Assembly (NCBI GenBank): GCA_017483985.1
Contig: JAFUUB010000064.1
Coordinates: 1-5,681 of the forward strand
DNA from: Bacteroidales bacterium
GTDB taxonomy: Bacteria > Bacteroidota > Bacteroidia > Bacteroidales > UBA932
Reading direction: 5' to 3'
Length of the DNA stretch: 5,681 nt
In this document: one piece after another, positions 1-5,195 of the stretch
Layout: the number at the start of each line of letters is the position of its first letter
How positions within the stretch are numbered: the first letter of the stretch is position 1
Notes under the pieces: model-generated
The model's input: the letters and a program-made list of their open reading frames with translations, nothing else
Told to the model about the DNA's origin: nothing
Databases searched by the model: none
Program-made: the position numbers and the translations under genes

Positions 1-87
1 CTTGTACTTCCCGGTCGCAATCTCCCGTTCATCGTACCATCCAAGGTTCTCATTCCAGAACCTCTGCTTGACTGTTTTCTGTTCCAT
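1..87 (-). CDS. N-terminal fragment of an unrecognised protein (runs off the left edge)
   Basis: Read on the minus strand, an ATG at 87-85 opens 29 uninterrupted codons up to the window edge, beginning MEQKTVKQRFWNENLGWYDE. An in-frame TGA lies upstream on the same strand, inside the intergenic region, so the ORF must begin in this window. The fragment is charged and aromatic (two Trp, two Tyr), has no signal peptide or membrane segment, and so looks cytoplasmic. I do not recognise the family from this fragment. It is divergent from the peptide/lipoprotein run, and a promoter candidate of Bacteroidetes type sits at the right distance upstream (111-142). The ORF is short because it is cut, so its reality rests on the open frame, the start and the promoter spacing. 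Confidence 0.55.
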   Translation of the reverse strand, partial: MEQKTVKQRFWNENLGWYDEREIATGKYK

Positions 88-110
88 TGACTCTTTGTTT
101 TTAGCCCTCA

Positions 111-142
111 CAAAGTGTCAACTTTTTTCAGTTCAAGTCAAA
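111..142 (-). promoter_or_regulatory. Candidate Bacteroidetes promoter for the left minus-strand gene
   Basis: On the minus strand there is TTTG (142-139), then 20 bases, then ACACTTTG (118-111). Bacteroidetes primary-sigma promoters are TTTG near -33 and TAnnTTTG near -7 with about 19-21 bases between. Here the TTTG half of the -7 element matches and the TA does not. Transcription would start near 104-105, leaving a leader of about 17 bases before the ATG at 87. The same region must also hold the plus-strand promoter for the gene run at 154. The best plus-strand candidate I see is TTTG at 94-97 with CAACTTTT at 119-126, which is weak. The two promoters would overlap back to back. Confidence 0.35.
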
Positions 143-153
143 CAGAGAAAACG

Positions 154-288
154 ATGAGAGAACCGTATGTTTTCCCCGAGGCTGAAATCCTCGAGGTCGG
201 ATTGTTGTGTGGTATCCTGGCTGGATCGGACGGCTTCGAAACGCCGAAGCAGGACCCCGATTTCCCGGGCGGAGATGAAGATGAATAG
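154..288 (+). CDS. Small acidic peptide A (44 aa), first gene of the lipoprotein run
   Basis: ATG at 154 gives 44 codons ending TAG at 286-288, preceded by an A-rich leader (CAGAGAAAACG) typical of Bacteroidetes starts. The peptide has no N-terminal signal peptide. It begins MREPYVFPEAEIL, has a hydrophobic middle containing a single Cys (residue 19) and an I-L-A-G motif, then a Gly/Pro/Asp/Glu tail ending GGDEDE. Peptide B at 1991-2131 has the same Y-V-x-P-E-A start and I-L-x-G motif without a gap between them, so the two look homologous. From memory, short proteins with an xPExE-like N-terminus and acidic tail are common beside surface lipoprotein genes in Bacteroidales and are annotated only as hypothetical. 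The stop codon overlaps the ribosome binding site of lipoprotein 1, which suggests coupled translation. Its function is unknown; possibilities include a precursor peptide, a cytoplasmic partner or a translational leader. Confidence 0.8.
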   Translation: MREPYVFPEAEILEVGLLCGILAGSDGFETPKQDPDFPGGDEDE

Positions 289-293
289 GAGGG
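287..293 (+). promoter_or_regulatory. Shine-Dalgarno site of lipoprotein 1, overlapping the stop of peptide A
   Basis: AGGAGGG lies 4-5 bases before the ATG at 298 and 7-8 before the ATG at 301, and its first two bases belong to the TAG stop of peptide A. Bacteroidetes genes mostly lack a strong Shine-Dalgarno site, so this one stands out. The spacing slightly favours the second ATG (301), which also gives the usual M-K-K lipoprotein start. Confidence 0.6.
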
Positions 294-297
294 CAGG

Positions 298-1974
298 ATG
301 ATGAAAAAGTTGACCAGACTGTTTGCCGCCGTTGCGGCTTTGGCTTTGTTCCATGCCTGCGCGGACGAAATGGATTTCACGCCTGATTCCGGGCGAGACA
401 AGGGGCCCGTCTTTACCATCACGGCCTCCGTTGATGATGCTTCCACGAAAACCTTCCTTGATGAGGATGGACAGATCGAATGGAATGCAGGCGATGCCGT
501 CTCCCTGCTGGAAGTTGGAGACAACTTCAAGTTTGAGACGACCGAATCGGGTCTCCGTGCCAAGTTTACGCATACCGGCGAAATGGAGGAGAAGGCCTAC
601 TATGCCCTCTATCCTTACAATGCCTCCGCAGTTTTTGCCGGCGGAGTCGTTACGACATCGATCCCGACTGTTCAGTCCGCCGCTGCAGGTGTGTTCTCCA
701 ACCTGGCCCTTGCGTGGGCCGAGTGGGGCAAGCCGTTCTATTTCAAGAATGCCGCTGCCTGGGCAAAGGTCAGTTTCAAGACCACGGATACCCAGGCCCG
801 CATCCGCAAGGTTACGGTCCGCAGCCTGGATGAATCCGTCCGGCTGTCCGGTACCGTGACCCTGACTCCGACCCTGGAAGACGGAGCCGTCACCGATGTG
901 AAAGCCGACGTGACCGATGGCGTCCCCTATGCCAGCTACGAAGCCGCTGAAGGTGAAATCCTTTCCCCGGAGACCGATTATTATATCCTGGTGGCGCCCG
1001 GCGCCCTGGCCGCCGGCTACCGGGTCGAATTCGAGACGGAAGACGGCATCGTCTTCTCCAAGGATTACGACGGCGAGGCCTACAAGGCCGCCGAGTTCAA
1101 ACGCAATATGATCGCGCCTGTCGGCCGGAAGAACCTGGATGCGTATAAAATGGAAGGTTATGTCCGCCTGACCTACGACGAGGCTGTCAAGAAAAAGAAG
1201 GTCGGTGATGTTTATGACTATCTGATCGTGTATAAGATGGGCGACGGGGATTACCGGATCCTGAACCAGCGGCGCACGAATACCAACGTGACCGGCCTAC
1301 AGGCTACGTTTGGCATTACGACCAGCCAACTGGCGAGCTGGGTGTTTTTGGGCGGATCTGTTCCTACCGGCATTGCGCATGCTGGAAGCTGGGTATTCAG
1401 CCAGGCCTATTCACCGAACGCTTCTTCCAAGATCGTTTCCGGAGCCGACCAGCCGTCTTATGAATCTGACCGGTTCATCCTGCTGGAAGACGATGAGGAT
1501 GCCCGGGTCCGGGTGACCATTACCGCCAGTTCTTCTGGCAATGGCAACACAAAGGGTACGGCGACGGTCCGCCTCTATGACGGTTGTAACAAGAGCGGTG
1601 ATTACGCTTCCCATGCCGCTTATACGGAAGCCACGCTGAACAACTTGAAAATCACCATGGACAAGGATACGGACACAGGCGTCATCGCCGGTGAATTCGC
1701 TGCAGACACCTTCAAAGAGATCATCCGCCAGATGCTGATCCATACCTCCGCAGCCAGTTACTACGATACCGCCTACAACAAGATCGCGAGCAAAAATACG
1801 TTTACGGCCGGTTTCAAGACGACCTCCATCACGACCGCCGGATCTACTACCCAGTTGACATACAATAACTATTTCATGTTCCAAAACAGTGGAATCAATT
1901 CTTCTTATGATAAGAAGGTCATGGTCTACCGGAGAGGGGAGATCAGCTACGCGGATTTTGCAGCAGACAAATAA
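298..1974 (+). CDS. Lipoprotein 1, fimbrillin-like (Mfa-like) surface protein
   Basis: The product has 558 residues (557 if the second ATG at 301 is used). It starts with a lipoprotein signal peptide: basic K-K-x-T-R, an Ala/Leu-rich core, then F-H-A-C with Cys21 as the lipidated residue. The -3 and -2 positions (F, H) are unusual for a lipobox. Asp and Glu follow at +3/+4, resembling the acidic surface-export signal known in Bacteroidetes. Residues about 38-275 look like the Mfa-like/fimbrillin N-terminal domain: T-K-T near 50-52, E-W-N-A-G-D at 61-66, YYALYPY at 101-107, then I-P and F-Y-F-K-N (147-151) before a beta-rich stretch. From about 288 a second beta-rich module starts, with YDYLIVYK (306-313) and DYRIL (318-322). 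The last 150 residues are Ser/Thr/Gly-rich and unrecognised. It probably sits in the outer membrane facing outward. The family covers pilus subunits and many related lipoproteins, so pilus assembly itself is not shown. Confidence 0.88.
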   Translation: MMKKLTRLFAAVAALALFHACADEMDFTPDSGRDKGPVFTITASVDDASTKTFLDEDGQIEWNAGDAVSLLEVGDNFKFETTESGLRAKFTHTGEMEEKAYYALYPYNASAVFAGGVVTTSIPTVQSAAAGVFSNLALAWAEWGKPFYFKNAAAWAKVSFKTTDTQARIRKVTVRSLDESVRLSGTVTLTPTLEDGAVTDVKADVTDGVPYASYEAAEGEILSPETDYYILVAPGALAAGYRVEFETEDGIVFSKDYDGEAYKAAEFKRNMIAPVGRKNLDAYKMEGYVRLTYDEAVKKKKVGDVYDYLIVYKMGDGDYRILNQRRTNTNVTGLQATFGITTSQLASWVFLGGSVPTGIAHAGSWVFSQAYSPNASSKIVSGADQPSYESDRFILLEDDEDARVRVTITASSSGNGNTKGTATVRLYDGCNKSGDYASHAAYTEATLNNLKITMDKDTDTGVIAGEFAADTFKEIIRQMLIHTSAASYYDTAYNKIASKNTFTAGFKTTSITTAGSTTQLTYNNYFMFQNSGINSSYDKKVMVYRRGEISYADFAADK

Positions 1975-1990
1975 TACAACTATATAGGAT

Positions 1991-2131
1991 ATGAAAGAAA
2001 TCGGAAAAAAGGTTTATGTCGTACCTGAGGCGGATGAGTTGCTCATCCGTATCGAAACGAGTATCCTTTCGGGTGATGGCAATACGCCCGTCGGCCCCAT
2101 CGATGGTGAACCCGGTGAGTGGAACGATTAA
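1991..2131 (+). CDS. Small acidic peptide B (46 aa), between the two lipoprotein genes
   Basis: ATG at 1991 gives 46 codons ending TAA at 2129-2131, lying 16 bases after lipoprotein 1 and 25 before lipoprotein 2. The leader is AT-rich with no good Shine-Dalgarno site. The peptide starts MKEIGKKVYVVPEADELL, then runs through I-L-S-G-D-G to a tail rich in Gly, Pro, Asp and Glu that ends E-W-N-D. Aligned to peptide A from its Tyr, about 9 of the first 20 positions are identical (Y, V, P, E, A, L, I, L, G). It lacks the Cys of peptide A and any signal peptide. The lipoprotein 2 reading frame is open as far back as an ATG at 2016, which could hide this gene if that start were chosen; the peptide similarity and the signal peptide at 2157 argue for the peptide. 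Function unknown. Confidence 0.78.
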   Translation: MKEIGKKVYVVPEADELLIRIETSILSGDGNTPVGPIDGEPGEWND

Positions 2132-2156
2132 TGTTGAACGGAAAAGAGAAACAGTT

Positions 2157-3995
2157 ATGAAAAAGTTCTTCTTTGTCGCTTTCGCGGCGGCCGCCATGCT
2201 GGCTGCCTGCAATAAGGAACAGGTTGAAGAAACCGTGGTTTCCGGAGAAAGACTGACGATTTCCCTCAACGTCAATCCAGCCTCCAAGGCTACTTACGAT
2301 GAAGAGTCCAATGTTTTCAATTGGGCTGAAAATGACGAAATCGGTGTTGTCCTCAAAGACAATACCATTGCGAAATTCGTCCTTAGTGAGGGTTCCGGCA
2401 CCCGGACCGGGCATTTTACCTCTGTGGATGAACTGACCGCAGACCAGATTCTTACGCCGGGATATGTGGTCTATCCCTACGTTGCTGAGGACAGCTTTGA
2501 CGGTAGCGAACTGACCATTGCTTTCCCGCACGAGTATGCGCCTGCTACACCCGATGATTTCCGTCTTCGCTGGAAGGGCGAACTGACAGGCGAGGGGAAT
2601 GCTTTCACCGCGGATTTCGAACTAACCGGCGGTATTTTCAAGGTAACTTATGAGTCCCTGCCTGAAGGAGCCTCCAAGGTCGTCCTGACTGCGAGTGACA
2701 AGATTGCGGACAGTGGCAATACGATCACGGTCTCTCTCCCGGAAGGAGCCGAGTATGTGTATTTCCCGGTCCCTGCCGGCACGTATGCGTCGCTGACTGT
2801 CGCCCTGGCGGAAGAAGACGGCACTGTTCTGTCCGGGACCGCCAAGACTATGGTCAACAAAGAGATTAGGGACGGAGAGATTTACAAGACCCCGGTCATT
2901 TCATTCAATCTTTACCAATTGGTCACCACCAAGAGCGATCTGGAGTTGGGTAAGTATGTCCTTGCCTACGTGGACGGTAACCAGTACAAGCTCTTCAGCT
3001 TCGACAACACCATGGTCAATGCGGTCGCCGCTGCTGAGAGTGTGCAGGATGTCCACGGTTTAAGCAATCTGTTCGCCAATGCCTCTTCCCTGTATAGGAC
3101 TATCTTGGACGAGAATTATGTAACGGTTTCCGGAGAAGAAGGAGTTGCGACCTTCCTCAATGTCTCGGCTGCCAAGGAAAGTCTGGCCGCCTTCGAGGTG
3201 ACCGGCGATCCGGCCGACGGCCAGGTTACGTTGGTTTCTCCTGCCACGGGCTATCAGGTCAAGGCTAACCACATCTATGTGGACTTCGCTGACAACGGCG
3301 CCGCCAAACTGACCGTTGCTTTCGATGCTCCCAGCCTCGTGACTGTGCTTGAGGGCTTGCGTGGCAAGGATAAGATCAAGGTGACTTTCAAGCAGTTGAT
3401 CAACTTCGCCGTTACCGAAGCGGCGAAGGAGGGTGTTACCTTCACGGATGCCCAGATCAACCGGCTCGAAACGGGCTTCAACCATCTGTGTAAGCTCGCC
3501 AAGGACGTTCTGGCTAACCACAACATGGGCACGCTAATGGACATTGATGTCAATACCTACGTGCTGGATGTCTTCGCACAGTACTATGACAACGCCCTGT
3601 CCCTGTCTGAATCCATCTCTTCCGAGAAGATGTTTGGCTGGGCGACGCCTTTCGGCTTCTATCAGGCTGACAATGGCTTTACCTTCAACCTCTCCGTCCC
3701 GAACAAGATCTGGTTCGACCGCATCCAGGCCTCCCTCGAGACTAAGACCGACGACGAATTCATCGCCTACTGGGCCGGAATCGACGAACTGTACGGCACC
3801 TTGGCCGGCCAGGACAACGTCTTCGAGCGCCTGGCCCGCAGGGCTGTCAAGGAGATGGACTCCTCCACCTTCAAGATGCTGAAGGAAATCGCGGCCGAGG
3901 GTAAGTTCACCACGATTGGCAATATCTATGACAAGTATGTCAACCGCTTCAATGACGATCTTGAGGAAGTCTATATCTACAAGAAAGTCCAGTAG
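2157..3995 (+). CDS. Lipoprotein 2, fimbrillin-like N-terminus with a long distinct C-terminal region
   Basis: The start at 2157 is chosen because it gives a textbook lipoprotein signal (M-K-K-F-F-F, Ala-rich core, L-A-A-C with Cys18) after an A-rich leader. The in-frame ATG at 2016 would put 47 residues before it and overlap peptide B. The product has 612 residues. Residues about 30-245 resemble the lipoprotein 1 N-terminal domain: S-K-A-T-Y at 43-47, F-N-W-A-E-N-D at 54-60, Y-V-V-Y-P-Y at 103-108, and F-T-A-D-F with F-K-V-T-Y around 150-165. A second module starts near 252, with GKYVLAYV (265-272) and QYKLF (276-280), matching the YLIVYK/DYRIL segment of lipoprotein 1. Residues about 392-612 are largely predicted helical, with many Lys, Glu, Asp and aromatic residues, and I do not recognise them. 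N-K-E-Q-V-E-E follows the Cys, so surface exposure is possible but less clear than for lipoprotein 1. Confidence 0.88.
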   Translation: MKKFFFVAFAAAAMLAACNKEQVEETVVSGERLTISLNVNPASKATYDEESNVFNWAENDEIGVVLKDNTIAKFVLSEGSGTRTGHFTSVDELTADQILTPGYVVYPYVAEDSFDGSELTIAFPHEYAPATPDDFRLRWKGELTGEGNAFTADFELTGGIFKVTYESLPEGASKVVLTASDKIADSGNTITVSLPEGAEYVYFPVPAGTYASLTVALAEEDGTVLSGTAKTMVNKEIRDGEIYKTPVISFNLYQLVTTKSDLELGKYVLAYVDGNQYKLFSFDNTMVNAVAAAESVQDVHGLSNLFANASSLYRTILDENYVTVSGEEGVATFLNVSAAKESLAAFEVTGDPADGQVTLVSPATGYQVKANHIYVDFADNGAAKLTVAFDAPSLVTVLEGLRGKDKIKVTFKQLINFAVTEAAKEGVTFTDAQINRLETGFNHLCKLAKDVLANHNMGTLMDIDVNTYVLDVFAQYYDNALSLSESISSEKMFGWATPFGFYQADNGFTFNLSVPNKIWFDRIQASLETKTDDEFIAYWAGIDELYGTLAGQDNVFERLARRAVKEMDSSTFKMLKEIAAEGKFTTIGNIYDKYVNRFNDDLEEVYIYKKVQ

Positions 3996-4001
3996 GTAAG
4001 T

Positions 4002-4036
4002 GCTCCTTCCGGTCCAATCCTGGGACCGGAGGAAGC
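4002..4036 (+). terminator. First of two related hairpins after lipoprotein 2
   Basis: Arms 4002-4015 and 4023-4036 pair over 14 positions with one C-A mismatch and one G-T wobble, around a 7-base loop. It starts 7 bases after the lipoprotein 2 stop. It is followed by AAAAACC and not by a T run, so it is not a classical intrinsic terminator on the plus strand. It could protect the 3' end of the mRNA or act together with the next hairpin, whose core arm sequence it shares. Confidence 0.55.
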
Positions 4037-4051
4037 AAAAACCGCTTAAAA

Positions 4052-4094
4052 TGCGTCTTCCGGTCCATCGATTGGACCGGAAGACGCACTTTTT
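4052..4094 (+). terminator. Strong intrinsic terminator, probably bidirectional
   Basis: Arms 4052-4067 and 4073-4088 form a perfect 16-base-pair stem with loop TCGAT, followed by C and five T (4090-4094). This is a clear intrinsic terminator for the peptide/lipoprotein run. On the minus strand the same stem is followed by ATTTT, and it lies about 40 bases past the end of the converging three-gene operon, so it probably stops transcription from both sides. Confidence 0.88.
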
Positions 4095-4126
4095 CAGGGA
4101 CCTGCGACGTTTTTCCGGGTGGGCGC

Positions 4127-4357
4127 CTACAGGCTGGCGATTTTCTTCTTGAGATAGCGGATGACCTGCAGGATCGGGACATCCGAGCCGGTGGTGCGTG
4201 CCGTCATCCCGAGCAGGTTGGCCGGGGAGTAGTCCTGCTGGAGGTTCTCGAAGCGGCCGGAGAGTTCCTTCCCTTTCCGTTCGATTTTCCGGCGGAGCTG
4301 CCGCTGAGCGGCTTCCAGCTCCTGGAGGTTGGTGATCTGGCTGTATTTACCCTTCAT
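4127..4357 (-). CDS. Small basic helical protein, third gene of the YtxH/holin-like operon
   Basis: From the ATG at 4357-4355 the protein has 76 residues. An AGGAGG lies 9 bases upstream (4372-4367), which favours this start over an in-frame ATG at 4381 that would only add a basic K/R stretch. The start overlaps the end of the holin-like gene by 11 bases, so translation is probably coupled. Residues about 6-40 form a charged amphipathic helix (L-Q-E-L-E-x-A-Q-x-x-L-R-R-K) that could be a coiled coil. D-Y-S-P-A-N-L-L follows at 42-49, and the C-terminal end is basic (R-Y-L-K-K-K-I). There is no signal peptide and no membrane segment. I know no named family. Position and gene order suggest a cytoplasmic partner of the two membrane proteins encoded upstream. 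Confidence 0.75.
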   Translation of the reverse strand: MKGKYSQITNLQELEAAQRQLRRKIERKGKELSGRFENLQQDYSPANLLGMTARTTGSDVPILQVIRYLKKKIASL

Positions 4358-4715
4358 CTTCCGTTTCCTCCTCTTCTTCAAAGAACAGTCCGATGAACAT
4401 CTTGACGAATCCGTCCAGGAACAGTTTTCCGCGCAGGCGGAAGAGTCCCCAGGTCAGCAGTGCGAAGACGGCGGCGATGATGAAGGCTCCCAGGGCGTAA
4501 CTCCCGATGACCTGGCCCAGCAGCAGGATGCAGCCGAAAGCCAGCGCCAGCAGGACGATCATGGCGCAGAACAGCACCAGGATCATCGACAGGAGGTGGT
4601 TCAGGGAGATGGAGAGCCCCTTGGCCGTACGGAGTTTGAGGTCGTCGACCCGCAGGTCGACGTATTCCCGGGCACTTTGCGTGAGCTTCTCCACCGGGCG
4701 GGAGAACTCGCTCAT
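4347..4715 (-). CDS. Holin-like two-TM membrane protein (Phage_holin_3_6 type)
   Basis: The product has 122 residues. The N-terminal part (1-36) is a charged amphipathic helix containing Y-V-D-L-R-V-D-D-L-K-L. Two membrane segments follow, at about 41-67 and 71-92, with a Gly-rich turn between, then a basic stretch (R-L-R-G-K) and a very acidic tail (E-E-E-E-E-T-E-D-E-G). This layout matches the phage holin family / Phage_holin_3_6 proteins that sit in bacterial chromosomes next to YtxH genes. In that setting they are housekeeping or stress-related inner-membrane proteins, not lysis proteins, and there are no phage genes nearby. The start at 4715 follows the YtxH stop by 3 bases, and a GGAGG lies 8 bases upstream inside the end of the YtxH gene. 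The family call rests on layout and context, not on a profile search. Confidence 0.82.
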   Translation of the reverse strand: MSEFSRPVEKLTQSAREYVDLRVDDLKLRTAKGLSISLNHLLSMILVLFCAMIVLLALAFGCILLLGQVIGSYALGAFIIAAVFALLTWGLFRLRGKLFLDGFVKMFIGLFFEEEEETEDEG

Positions 4716-4718
4716 GGC

Positions 4719-5075
4719 TTAGGCCTCCTGTTCCTGGTCGTCGACGGCAGGCGCTTCCGCCTCTTCCTTGGCAAGGATCTTCTCCAGTTTGGCCAGCTGC
4801 TCAAGGAGCTTGGCCTTGACGTCTTCCTTGAGGTCGGCGCCCTGCTCGGAAAGGGTCTTCTTGAGGGCGTTCATCTCGCGGCGGGCATACCGGGCCCGGA
4901 CGTGCAGGTCATGCGCGGTGTCTTCGGTGATGTCCTTGAGGTCCTCGTAGCCTTCTTCGGCAGCCTTCTTGATCTTGGCGCGGGTTTCTTCTCCCTTGTC
5001 AGGGGCGAAAAGGACTCCGAGGGTGAGACCTGCGGCCGCTCCGGCCAGCAGGGCGAATAAGGAATTGCTTTTCAT
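4719..5075 (-). CDS. YtxH domain-containing protein
   Basis: The product has 118 residues. Residues about 6-24 form one Gly/Ala-rich membrane segment (A-L-L-A-G-A-A-A-G-L-T-L-G), followed directly by L-F-A-P-D-K-G-E-E-T-R. That combination is the hallmark of the YtxH family. The rest (about 30-110) is a long charged helix, probably a coiled coil, ending in an acidic tail. YtxH proteins are small envelope proteins linked to general stress responses in Bacillus; their biochemical role is not known. It is the first gene of a three-gene minus-strand operon with the holin-like and small helical proteins. A promoter candidate lies at 5104-5134, giving a leader of about 20-25 bases. Confidence 0.87.
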   Translation of the reverse strand: MKSNSLFALLAGAAAGLTLGVLFAPDKGEETRAKIKKAAEEGYEDLKDITEDTAHDLHVRARYARREMNALKKTLSEQGADLKEDVKAKLLEQLAKLEKILAKEEAEAPAVDDQEQEA

Positions 5076-5103
5076 ATTTCGGTGTGTTTAAATTGTCCGC
5101 TGA

Positions 5104-5134
5104 CAAGATAATGCAAAAAAACGGCCAATCCAAA
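5104..5134 (-). promoter_or_regulatory. Candidate promoter of the YtxH operon
   Basis: On the minus strand TTTG (5134-5131) is followed after 19 bases by TTATCTTG (5111-5104), close to the Bacteroidetes TTTG / TAnnTTTG pattern with two mismatches in the -7 element. The start point would be near 5098, about 22 bases before the ATG at 5075. The -33 element lies inside the loop region of the terminator of the preceding gene. Confidence 0.45.
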
Positions 5135-5150
5135 GGCGGACCGGCCGTTT
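5114..5150 (-). terminator. Intrinsic terminator after the TrpB2-like gene
   Basis: Read on the minus strand, AAACGGCC (5150-5143) pairs with GGCCGTTT (5126-5119). An inner TCC/GGA pairing lies across a small internal loop, and the stem runs into a stretch of seven T (5121-5115). It lies about 45 bases past the stop of the TrpB2-like gene, so that gene ends a transcription unit here. Confidence 0.75.
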
Positions 5151-5159
5151 CTGCAACTT

Positions 5160-5190
5160 TGTCAGATTCTTCGCTGCGCGCAGAATGACA
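5160..5190. repeat. REP-like palindromic repeat unit
   Basis: An imperfect 31-base inverted repeat: TGTCA(GA)TTCT on the left, AGAATGACA on the right, and the perfect palindrome CTGCGCGCAG inside. On the minus strand it reads TGTCATTCTGCGCGCAGCGA and onward. From memory, sequences of the form TGTCATTCTGAGCGAAGCGA are dispersed in many copies in intergenic DNA of bacteria, including Bacteroidales. Only one copy lies in this window, so the repeat nature rests on that recollection. It sits between the TrpB2-like stop and the terminator. Confidence 0.5.
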
Positions 5191-5195
5191 GGGGA

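Noticed and set aside
154..288. Peptide A as a double-glycine leader bacteriocin precursor
   Set aside because: The only Gly-Gly is in the acidic tail four residues from the end, not at a leader/core boundary, and no peptidase-containing transporter is in the window.
1411..1884. Minus-strand open frame of 157 codons inside lipoprotein 1
   Set aside because: Shadow of the lipoprotein 1 coding frame; Arg/Gly-rich and without family features.
2016..2156. A 47-codon N-terminal extension of lipoprotein 2 from the ATG at 2016
   Set aside because: It would bury the lipoprotein signal peptide that begins at 2157 and overlaps peptide B in another frame; the extension is Arg/Ser-rich with no protein-like features.
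3060..3521. Minus-strand open frame of 153 codons inside lipoprotein 2
   Set aside because: Shadow of the lipoprotein 2 coding frame; no start context or domain.
4358..4381. Earlier start at 4381 for the small helical protein
   Set aside because: It only adds a K/R run translated from the Glu-rich end of the holin-like gene in another frame, and the AGGAGG at 4372-4367 fits the ATG at 4357.
4347..4715. Holin-like gene as sign of a prophage
   Set aside because: No endolysin, structural or integrase genes nearby; the YtxH neighbour indicates a chromosomal housekeeping version.
4329..5060. A long plus-strand open frame of 243 codons opposite the YtxH operon
   Set aside because: It is the antisense of three well-supported minus-strand genes, with Gln/Glu/Gly/Leu-biased composition and no recognisable domain.
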